Shown: in pieces, positions 12,101 to 24,100 of the stretch
Numbering within the stretch: the first letter of the stretch is position 1
Layout: each line of letters begins with the position of its first letter
Source of the DNA: Ancylostoma caninum
Lineage: Eukaryota; Nematoda; Chromadorea; Rhabditida; Ancylostomatidae
Direction of reading: 5' to 3'
Assembly: GCA_037903475.1 (NCBI GenBank)
Contig: JBAJFG010000379.1
Coordinates: 62,001-126,000, forward strand
DNA: 64,000 nt
Translations under genes and position numbers: made by a program
The notes under the pieces: generated by a model
The model's input: only the letters and a program-made list of their open reading frames with translations
What the model was told of the DNA's origin: nothing
Database searches by the model: none

Positions 12101-15100
12101 CAGCTGGCAAACGAAGGTGGCACTATCGAGTTTTTCTGAAGCAATCAATGTGTGCATGTCGTTCCAGTTTTTAGACGTATCCCATCCCAGAAAGCCACGC
12201 TTATCGCAAATTCTAGCGAAATCCAGGGCTACATACATGTGGGCTTCTCATCAGTTTCCCCCATCAGATCTTCATCAAATCTCAAGATGCTATGCAACGT
12301 GGGAGAAACGGTGCGGCAACTTTCCGTTCTTCAGTGTCAACTCGTTTTCGTTCACGATCAAAGTTTACATTGAATACAAATAGTGAAATATTTGGTTGGT
12401 GAAAAAGTTCTGCTACACCTACAGGACAATTTTTGTTGATGGATTTCTTTATCAGAACAACTCCCCTTCGCCCATCTTTCTACCTAGTTGAGCTGAGTTT
12501 TTTGAGAGGCTTTAATTTGATTTTATTGTTTTTGAGCTTGGAAGTTTGATCTAGTTTACAGTTTTTTTATCAATAGCACACCTCGCTGTGTAAATAATAA
12601 ATGAATCTTTCGAGCAGCTTCTCCATTTCCCTCCGCCAGAACTCCGGAGGCCGTGCATCGAAAAAGTTGGAGACATCAATTTCGAGCTCGCATTGATTCT
12701 TAAACGTCATTTCCCGTAGATGGTTCTTGAAGACCCGGAATAGGTGATGGTCCGACGGGGCCAGATCTGACGAATAAGTAGCGTGTGGCAGCAGGTCTTC
12801 CCAACCAAGTTTCTGAATCGTCTCTGGCGTGCTTTTGCAATATGCGCCCGAGTATTATCGTGAAGAAGACAAACATTCCTTCAATTTGGGGGTTTTTCAC
12901 GAATGGCGTCCGCCAGTCTCTGGAGTTGAGTAGTGTAGATATCACCCATCACTGTGACAATACTGTGTAGAAACTCGTGGTAAAGCATTCTCTGCGAATC
13001 CCACCAACAGCATGGAAGAATGTTCTTCTCATGCGGATCATCTTCTCATGCGGATCATCTTTTGACTGTTTCAGTGGTGGTTGTCCACGTGGGAATTCAT
13101 CGGCACTGTCTTTTGCCGTTCGCGTACAGGACCCAGCTTTCGTCCCCAGTTACATTATTGTTACAATATCTTTTAGAAAGTCCCTCCTATGCGAACGAAG
13201 ATAAAGCTACTCCGCGATGCTCACCCGGCATGCTTTGGCAGATCCACGCAACTCTTTGCGTACCCATATCGAGACAGTTTTGCTTTAACCGAGACAATGA
13301 AGATGCATGCATCATGGTGGTCACATGATCGCATTCGAGTATCTTTCCCAAAATGCGGATGTCCGCGTCTGCTCTCGCTTTCGGGGCATCCTGCAAATCA
13401 TTGTCATTCACAGTTGTTGGGCGTCTGATACGTGGGCGATCTTCTAAGGCAATATCACCAAAGTCAAGCGACGCCGTGGAGTAGTGAAAGACGCTCTCTT
13501 CGAATGCAGCACATATATTGGCAGCAGCACTTCTTGCAGGATGTCCTTGCAGTAAGTCGTAATAGACGATGGACAGAAGTGAGACTTGATTGAATGAGAC
13601 TCGAATGATCAAAGACATTGTTGCTCCAATACTAATCGAGCTTCCTTTATATACCTTTCATGTGGAAGCTTTTATATCATTCTACCCTACACGATTGCTA
13701 GAAGCCACATGTAACGCTGCTGCCGCTGCGTTTCAGAAATAGAACTAAAAAGTGTTGCAGAACTTTTCACCGACCCAATAAATTCCTCCCAATTCATTCA
13801 CTATATTTCAAAAGCTTCTGATTAAATTTATTGTATAGTTGTTCGAATTAAGCCCAGGACCTAACTCGTTAAATTAACGAGTTTACCCTCATGAAATACA
13901 TACCTTTTGCAACTTAAAGACCTGTGGTCCTGAAGGCAAGCGAAAAAGGACCTGGAAAAAGCGTGAGTCCAATAATTACAAACTAAATTATCAATGAATG
14001 CTTGAAGAAGCAGAAGAACTAGGCATGGTGGTAAAGGACAGAATATGTTTTGGAAGGCATTGCGAAACCCTGGTCACAAAAGCCAAATTTGGGATTTATT
14101 ACAGGGTGGATCATAAATACGGTAACAAGACGTCTTATGCTTTCAAACGCCCGGGCCTGCGACTTCATTTGATGTCTAGGGCTCTGACTGCTAGCAGATG
14201 GAGGATATTTCTGGATGTTTTCTTGTATTATATTCGTTTGGAGTAAGTGAACATTAATCATGTGACAATGCTCTAAATTGCTTTGAAAATCTCTCTCTCA
14301 TCACCCTGTTGTTTGTTACCGTATTTATGGCCCACCCTGAAGTGTGATCGATGCAGAGCACTCGGCACGAATCACATTCACATATTGCTTGAAGGTTACA
14401 AAACCTACTTACGCACACCTCCCTATAGAATAATACACAAGTGTAGCATTTTCTATTCTTATAAGATAATGATATATGTTTACTAAAGAGCATCCAGAAC
14501 AACTTCACTCTTAAATGTATTTTGCGTTGTAATGGTCTTAGTTACAACCATATTCCTAATGAGGAACGTAGAAGGAAACAGTTCAAACCTTCCTAGTCTG
14601 TACAGTCGAAGGAACGAAAATAATGGCTTTCAAAATTCAAGATGGGGGACCTAATAATAATTCAAGCGAGTTTCTCGATTCGGTGAACTGTACAGTATAC
14701 ACTGGTATTCGAACGAATATTCGAAAAATTCGAAGTTTTCGTCATTCAAATATTCGAATAGTTCGAAAAGTTAAAATATTCGATTATTCGAATATTCGAA
14801 TATTCGAGCACCCATGATTCGAATAATCGGTTCAATGATAAAACTGCCAATATTGACGGATTACAGGTTATGATTTACCTTCAGCATTTGAGCCATCTTG
14901 ACTGAATGCGAACGACAAGCATCCGTCATTATTCTTTTATTATTTTTCTTTGATTGCTTAATGAAAAATTTGAACAATACTGACAAGACCCATGGGGAAG
15001 AGGGACCTGATTTGTTTCAAATTACATATTAGAGGATGCTTATACTATCACCTGCAAACTTTTAACAACGTGCTACCTCCTCTTTCGGCTTACTGCTTGG

Positions 15101-18100
15101 CTGAATTGGAAAGATTACAAATCGAAAAGTCCATGCCAATTCACGTGGAAGTACGCGAACTTGAGTGAAGTAGGCATTCACCAACCTCCGTAGAAGACAT
15201 AACTAAACGAAATTATGTTTCATGTTCGACTATCTTTGAATCTTAGATCGCATTAGAACTTTCAGCTTGTACTGAATGGGTATCCTACTAAGCAAAGCTT
15301 TTCAAACTTGGCAGCTCATCGTACCAACCACCCGAAACAAAGCTCTGATAAAATTCCATTCTGTCTTCCGTTCGTTTCAGATGAAATGAGTGGAAAATGA
15401 AGAAGTGTAGTTAAGTCAGCTCTACAAGATGTGCTGAGGGTTGTGAACATACCACCAAAAAATCTAAAACGACAGCTAGTTCGCAATCGCGCGTATGACC
15501 GTCTTTGCTCTACATCTGAATGCGTTATTTGTCCATATGGCAAAAATGGTGATTGTATGATGTCGGGAGTAATTCATCTCATCACTTGCCGGTCATGCGG
15601 GAAGCGGGCGACCGCTTTGCACACGGATAAAAGAACATTTGGATGGGCTTTCTACCTGATTGGGAGCACATCGCAGACTACGCCACGAAAACTTTGGCAT
15701 TGAAATTGGAGTCACGATCCTGTCATTAGAGCCCGAGATCATAGCGCGTAAAACATTGGAAGCGTGTTGGATTGCCGCCAAGTGTCCAAAAATGAATAGA
15801 AAAGATGAGTGTATCGCAACCACACAAGAGCTAGCCTTGTATCAGAATCTCTGCAGATTTTGATCTAGGCGGTTTGTCAAGATACTGCACATATGAAGAC
15901 CATTGGGAGTACAGTCTCACCATTAGTGGTCTGTGTCGTGACAACATCGGCGACAGTTGAGGTCAGCACTGCCTAGCCTATGTTCCATTATTGCTTTTAG
16001 TTTGTTCACTGATTGAATGATGTCTGTATAAGGACGAGGCTTTTGGGAGGATAGACCTTCCGTACTATAGACTACTTCAGGCTCTGACGACGGCGGGTTT
16101 GCCGAAACGTAGGCCAGTTGGAGGAATAAAGCAAGTTAACAATCTTGATCAAAAACAGCTCTGGTAAGCAGTGTACAAGTAAAACGATATTAGTTTTGTC
16201 TTTTACGGAAATTGGGGACAGAAGTGAAGTTGACTTCCCAGTTGAAACACGGTGGGAACATAGGGTGGGAGTGCGATGTGCGTGTTTCGACTTGGTAACA
16301 GATAATTCTTATCACAGGAAGTCCGATCAATTACTGCTATAGTAAGATGAGAAACAGATTGAAAGAATGTAATTGCTGATTACGTTCGTACCTACAGTTA
16401 TATTTATGTGAACAGCAGTGGCGGACGCAGAAACGGGGCGGGATGAGGGGGGGGGGAGAGAAAATTGGGCTATCCGCCACTTTGGGGACGCGAGTGGAGA
16501 ATAAAAAACTTGAGACCATCAATTATAATATTGAATACCCTATATAAATAATTTAAAAATAAACAATCGATTTTGTAAAGTGATTCCAAGAATAAGGTGA
16601 CCCATTCTCGGAGGGGGGGGGGGGGGTCCTCTTGCGCTTGCCACATGTTCATTGCTATCACATTAGCTGTCCATAGTGACATCCTCTTCACTTTATTCGA
16701 AGGACAACCTCCTTACTTTCTTGTCTTACTTCATAACCTCAGAGGAAAAGCCCGACGGAACAAAAACTAAAGACGGGGTAAGAGCATTGTTCAGCAGAGT
16801 GTTGCAGACACAGTCCTGAAAAACTGGTCAAAAAACATCTCGAACCATTCCGTGAACAGCGTGTCAAGAAAACCAAGAATCTGTTGATAGTTTAGATATC
16901 TTTAGATAGATACGAAAATGAGATGGGAGTTCGCTTTTAACGTACATCACCAGAGGTGTTGTTTCGAACATGTGTATTTCTATTTCCTCCACATGACAAG
17001 ACTTTCACGCATTTTCTGTGAACTAATGCATTGCAAAAGTACTTCTGAAACCACGGCATTCATTTATTCGAATAATTCGAAAATTTCTCTATTCGAATAT
17101 TCGAATAATTCGAAAAGTCGGATTATTCGATAATTCGAATACTCGAATTTTTCGAAAAACTGAAGTATTCGATTATTCGAATATTTGAAAGAAAAATTCG
17201 AATACCAATGTATACTGTACAGGCAGCGGATGAAGAATACAACTCAAAGCCCTGTGCTTGGATTCACGAAACGATAATCAAACAAACCATGATGGCTAGC
17301 CCGACTGGTTTTCATACAGGCTACAAAATGCTAGGAAACGTAGATCGCAAAAGTTAGTTAGGTAGCCTGGTTTTGTTTAGCTTTACGTGCATGAATCCTA
17401 GCCCTGGTAGCTATAACAGGGATTAGGCTCAAAAAGTCTACGTTCAGACTTGCAGCCGAAGTTGGCAAAAGATTTCATAGTTATGGTACAGGGAGAAGGA
17501 TCCACAGAAGGAAATGAGGTCAGCAAACAGTTCATCGATTTTGAAGAATCTCGTAAAAGGCAGTTATGTTGGATGAAGTCGTGACGTCAACGAGTAGTAG
17601 CCCCTGTTTTCACCAGATGCGGTGTGAGGTTCAGCGTCAAAATATAAGTTCTGAACATTGTGGGAAATTAATGGCTTTTACAGATTAAAATTCACGACAT
17701 TAAGAAACGATAGATTCCTATATAAGAGGGGTATTAAATGCACATATCAAAATTGTTTTCAACAAAAATTGGGCATTTGGAAGCCAAGTTTCCACTGGTT
17801 CTCACCCTTAGGTTTTAGCTCTGAGAAGCTACCTGGAGAAAATTTAGCAGAAAATTTATGAGGAAGTGTTGATATCCATGCGCACATCTGGTGGGGTGCG
17901 CGTTCGCCTCAATGGTACCATAACGAAAGGCACCACCGGAGTCTCAATGGCAATTTTTCATCACTAGTTCCTTAATCAAACGGCTATCATATAGTTTTAT
18001 AGTTTTCTTATCCTTACTCATTATATAGACCTTTATAGCACTCGAAAATCGGTAAAAGACTTTCGGGTTACTCTTCGTTTGTGTATTTTGCGTAGGTTAT

Positions 18101-21100
18101 TTTCACGAGTTTATACTAGTCATCTATATGGTGATATATAGTGTGGACGCTTGTTTATGCCTTCAAATAAATGAAATAATTAGCACGCCCATTTCTCCTT
18201 ACAATGTAGCTCATCTAGTGATCGATATTATAAACAATTGCGCGAGTCTTTCCTAGTAATCAAACAAAAACTTTAGTCGAGACAATCGAGCCCAATGCAC
18301 GCTTGACATATCCGAAAAAATATGAGATTACACTGAAATCTCCAGAACAAGAACTTAATACGATACGCTGCTGAAAAAAATACTTGCCATGTTCAACTAA
18401 GCCATCAAAGATTACGCCCACAGAAGCTCCCAATTTTCAGCCAAAGTTTATGACAGATACAGTAGAGGTGGTTAGGGTATTGTAACTGTGAAACAACAAG
18501 AAACCACCATCTAACTGTCATGACCAAGGAAGGATGGCGGATAAATATTTGCCAAGACGACACTACCAGGCTCTGCTGTGCGATGCAGTGAGAGCAGTGC
18601 CAGCTCAACTCCTGTAGTACTTACTGTCGACAGTTCAGTCCTGCATGTGAAAGATGGAAAATTATCGCCGTATCGGCGCAGAAGAAATGCACGTGAGTTA
18701 TTCTGCGCTTTCCCCGTTGTCAAAATGACGGAGGTGTGGGATTTCTGTCATTTTCATGCTGTGGATTGTCGCCAAAACACGCTGTTTCCACATTGACATC
18801 ATTAAAGCCACAAGTATTCCAGCCAGAAACAACACATAAGCGTTTGGAATCACACATACGTTCTTTTTGAAATGGCTTGTGCGACTAGAATTTTATGAGA
18901 ATGGCAAAGGGATCAGCGAATTATCCAGGTTCAGTTGTATTCACCCCTTTCATTACCTGAAGTTCCAACCCACTCGTTGCTAACTTTTGAAAAGCTGACT
19001 GGAGAAATGAAGAATCACTAGCTTCTATAGAATCAGACTTCTATGGTTAGTTTTCTTTATCCTGAAGCAGTGCATCACGTCAGTTTTGTCATAAAATGCT
19101 CACAACTTTGGTACCGTCAGGATAAAGAGCTGTGTACGTGATCCTCAGTCGACAAAACCGTTTCCGAGTCCTATTTCTGGAGAGACCTATGGAGGAGTAT
19201 CCATAGGAACATTAGGAAAATGTTCAGTGAGTGCTGATTTGGGGCTTTTTTTTCAAGTCAGTTGGTGAGAAAATCTGTGCCTTCATTCGTCGTTGGATCA
19301 GGCAAAGATCCAGAAAATTCTATGCCTGCCAATTTCTGGCTAGGATGAACCGTGATGTCCACGCATCCCACGTATTCCGAGTGGGGGGGGGGGGGTTGGA
19401 GAGGAGGTTGAAGAGGCGGGGGCAGGGCTTAGTAGGGGACCCAGTGGGGCACAATCCTTCCTTCTGCGGATCTCATCTACACTCTGGCAGCACTGCTGCT
19501 AAGCAATTTCCAACCAAAAAGCGCCTTAAGAACCGGAAGTGCTATGAAAGGAGGCACCTAATCCTTCGTAAAGTGTGATTATTGGCTTAAGCTTATTTTA
19601 AACTTCGTGATGTTAAGTAGCAAGCGTGATAAGGGCAAGAAATGAATACTGGTGAGACAAAATACCCTATGAAACCTACACAAATAGATGGAAGGAATGC
19701 TTAACCTACTGAAAATTATGGAGAGCTAATTAACTGTTAATTGACCCAATTTGGACCCGTTCTGCACTGAGGTCGTGGCATTCTAGTAGTAGTAGTGGAT
19801 TTATTAAATTTTTCACCGGCACCGTTGCTCTCCGAAAAAAGTGCAGCAAGGGAATAGAACGAGAGGAAAGTTGTACCAAAAGGGAACACAGGCAGAAAGA
19901 GGTGATAGTGAATAAATGAGAAAGTGCAAGCGAAGGCAGTTAAAAAATACGAAATAAATGAGGAAGTGTGGTCATCTCTGGCCACAGGAAAACCCTTTAA
20001 ATCCATAATAAAAGTTGAGCATAAACAATGGGATAAACATGGTACAAAGAGTTGGTCATGCGGACATCCGCCCTGTGAATTGCTGCAGTCGTAATGGGAG
20101 GAATGCTCAGCTCACTTCCCTCAGAGCATAAAATGGTTATTTATCACCACATTATTTAGGAAGGGAATCCAGGAAAAAGGAGAGAAATGAGCAGCATTGA
20201 CGTGCATTTACAGTACAAGACCAGCAAAGCAAAGTTAAAAATCTCACTAACCTTTCGACTATCAAGCTCATGATCTGCTTCTAACCAAATAAACATTATT
20301 GCTCCCATTGCAATATATGACAATAAGAGAACATTCAAACCGACATGAGGTAGAAGGATCTTCAGGAGCTGGAATGTATCAACGTGAAAAGCTAATCAAA
20401 ATTAGCTACATGAAATGAGCATAGGACAGTCACTTGAATAATTTCAAAAAACTCTAACCTTGAGCGCTCTTTTCCACAAAGGAGCTTTAGGAATAACATC
20501 TTCTTCCAGGACTTCATCGCCGTCTCTTCGCAACTCGTCCCATTTTACTCGACCTATGTTTTCTAAACAGAAAAAAATGTATAATGTGATATGAAAGAGT
20601 GGGTGTTTCATTCCCATCAATGAAAATGAAAAGTCAGAAAACACAGAGGTCCACGTGCTATTTATGCGTGAAACATCCAGCTCGTGGCACCAATGAGTTA
20701 CATGAACGTTGCCCTGAGCAGCTCGCATTTTGAAGGAATCCTTGTTTTACGAAGACTCAAGACGAAACCTAATGAGAATGCAGTACAAGTTTTACCTCTG
20801 ACTAAATCGGGAAGATAGTCCTCGGGTAGAGTTGAAACAAAAGCCAAATCACTGAACGGAAGTCGAAGCGTAGGTTTTTGGACGACTTGAAATATGCGAC
20901 CTACTCCTAGAGAGCCCATCCGAAGCTATTTCCATAGAATCGAGTTGCTCGATCTTAGACAAGAACAAATATTCACTATAATGGGAGGTACTACTTGGAT
21001 ATGTGGTGAATTGGTGGTTTCCGGCTGAAATTTGAGCTCGACCACCACAGCGCACTTCTATATGGGAAACAAGCTAATAGAACTCCTTTCCCTGCGAGCT

Positions 21101-24100
21101 TATTCAGGGATACAACAGGCTATCGAATTAGGCTTCCAAGATGTTTGAACAACCCCATAAGCAGAAAGTAAATGCTTGAAGAAGCTCTAACGAGTAATGC
21201 GTCTGAAAAGCAGAAAATAAAAAAGAGGGAGAAGCCAACCATAATTCCTCCTAGAGTGTGCGAAACTTGCTAGCGAAACCAGATAATCAACCCAATTCCT
21301 CACAGCAAAATTGTAAAATGTATTCTCAGTCAGCACAAAAGAAGGAATACAAGTCAATAGACAAAACTATTTCATTTTCTAACAATTTCATGCATACTCC
21401 TGGGATTACGTTTGGAATGATTCGGATGCGGTAAGCAACATATGAAACCGTCATTCATTCGCTACAGACTTGGGGACAAAAAGTTGCTCAAAAATGATAC
21501 CTATAATAATCAAAACTCAAGAGATGCAAAAGCCTCATTCTTCTCTTTGGATTGCAAGGAAGCCCTCATTTGTGACAAAGTAGAGAATGGCTAAAGGAAT
21601 TCCCTCTGTGTATTCCTTGGACTAAATTATCCACTTAGTTCACTTGAAATTTCGCGAAGCGACATGAAAAGTCCAGATACATGATAATATAAAGTTCAAC
21701 TGCTCTCCTGATCACTCCTCCACGGTTGTAGTCGTTTCTTTTTGACTGTATATCCTAGTTCCCGATTTATTTAAAATCAAAAACTCGAGCTCGAATCCAT
21801 GTAACAAATTGCTAGATTCCGATTGTGCTTTGGAGCTCCAGAAATAACAGACTATGCCGAAGAAACAAGGGTCAGAACAGAGAGTTTTCAAAAAAAAAAA
21901 CACAACAAAAATTACTAGTTTTGGGAAAGAACTGACCGTACTTCATTCGAGCGATCAAACGCAGGCAAATTGTTGCGTGCAACTGAAGCTGAGCAATATT
22001 TCTAAGGCGTCCCGAGGACAAAAAACTTGTCCAGCAGTTACCCTTTCAACCAGGTTTTATGACCAGCGTCGTTGTTCGAGATTGTGATTTGCGCACCTTC
22101 ACTCATTTCGATCGATCAAGACTAATAACAACAGGTTTTTCCTTTTAATTCCTCACAAAATGGTCAAGAATATCGAGGAGTGAAGGTGAAGTATGGGGAC
22201 CAACATTCACCTTACTAATTGATCACTAGAGAATGCATTTTAGAGTACGACCAGGACGTTTGGGAGCAAAGGATTGCAAGTCAGAATACACAAGTTTAGA
22301 CCTTCATTAAAAACTATGGACCATGTGGAGTTGAAGGTGGATTGAAAATCGTTCATAATCTCGATCCTTTCAACACTGAATCATCGGTTCCAGCACTTCG
22401 CTTCTCTTGTACATTCTACAGCAGGATTTAATGATCTGGAGCCGCTTGCACGTGATCTACCATCAGCGTCTTGCCACTCTAGTTGTCTGCGCTTCCTCAC
22501 ATTCCACTGATACCATCATTCTCATCCTCAAACGCTCTTGCGAAGAATGCGCGTGCATGCGGGTCCAGATAACTGGAGTCTCCTATACGTTCGATTATCG
22601 GAATTTCTACGAGAAAATATAAGCTGATTAACGTTCACACTTAATATTCTCGGACATGGAAGGGAAGACGCAGGCGTTTTTATACTGCCACCAAATCTAA
22701 GTTATCCGTCCACGTATTCATGCTTTGGCGCAAATTGGTGTGTTGGCGAGGGATAACTCGAACTGATGATGGGGCTTGTAAAGCACTGTTACTAAACAGA
22801 AATCGACCGGATGAAGATGGAGTAAGGTAATATGAGTGGACACGAATATCTGCAGGCAATTTTCGCTGGATAGCAAAATATCCAAACCGCACCAATACAA
22901 CGTAAAGAGCACCTTTACAAGGCTGGGTAAGGTATGTTGGATAGGGGTCAAAAACACACACCCAATTCTGAATGGTGGAAAAGTATGGGTAAAAATCGCT
23001 TACACATTATGCACATAACAACACATAGGCTTGTCAGTTCAAGAGAAGCAAGGCCCGTTCGCCAGCGTAAGGCCTGTTAGACATGCTGGTCAGGTTTTTT
23101 TTTTGCTTGAAGATGTCTTCATAACGTATTAATAGAAAAGAAATGATTACGAAAAACAAGTAGGCACTATGAAATAAGTATGTCTTATCCAGCAGTACGG
23201 TAATCAAAACACTGGTCTATTTCTCGCTGCCGTGAAAAATCCACTAGACCTGGGCCGCATTCAGTATGCTTCATCCAGCCGGATGAATGGTCTCTCACGG
23301 GGTGTGTTGACGAGGTTGCAACATATCGTTGTTCAATAAAAACTCATGTATCAGCGTACATACGTGTCATAGCGCTGCACCGCGGACTATTTTTATCCCT
23401 TTTTTGCTCATCGACAAGGCTCCATTACTTATGTACTGCACATTTATTTTGTGTTGTCTAAAAAAAAAACTGTGCACAGAGAATGAGGACGTAAATGGGA
23501 GTGTTGAATGTCGCAATGGACAAATAGGTCCATGTCCGCACCCGAAAGCGTCAAAATTCTACTCCCAAGGTGTCAAAGATAGGCATTATCGTGCACCAGA
23601 CAGGCGAAGAATTCTTTTTTCTTTTAGGTGTGAGAGATAAAATTTGCCGACATTTCTAGTGAAAATAGGAAAGATTAAAAAATGGGCTGAACAGATTACG
23701 TACTCACAGAGGAGGATACCAGGGAGGCTCGGCAACTCGTAATAAAATGTACATATAATGTCAAATGCAGTTTTCGACGCTAATCTCAATCCCATTTTTT
23801 TATCTGCTGCGGAGTTCTCTGTAAGGAGTTATGTGGCATGACTCCGGCTTGTCTGAGCCGGCCAAATCTGATTTTCGGGTTATATTCTGCTGAAAATATG
23901 CGCGAAAACTCTTTGAAACATATTCTTCAATCAAAAATAATTGATCTTCCTAAAACGTTCTTGGATCCAAGTAAGTTCCAGCTATCTTTTGGCAGAACAT
24001 ATCCTAGAAGCAAAATTTTGACTGCCTTGGGCAAGCTGGAATCATTTCACGTAACTCTTTAGAGAGAACCCCGCAGCAAGTAAAGAAAACGGACTTGAGA

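Larger units (their letters stand above)
14688..17222. mobile_element. 2.5-kb block bounded by inverted CTGTACAGTATACA ends and ATTCGAATA arrays
   Basis: The sequences CTGTACAGTATACACTGGTA at 14688 and its complement ending at 17222 are inverted copies differing by one base over 24 bp. Each is followed inward by 100-150 bp of ATTCGAATA-rich repeats (about 14710-14830 and 17060-17198). The interior carries a Penelope-like fragment. This may be a composite or TIR element, or two inverted copies of one repeat that happen to flank the fragment. Confidence 0.5.

Noticed and set aside
18690..18843. Minus-strand hydrophobic stretch (NAYVLFLAGILVALMMSMW)
   Set aside because: Considered as a K2P exon, but it does not match the cap expected after M1, and no splice sites fit the phase.
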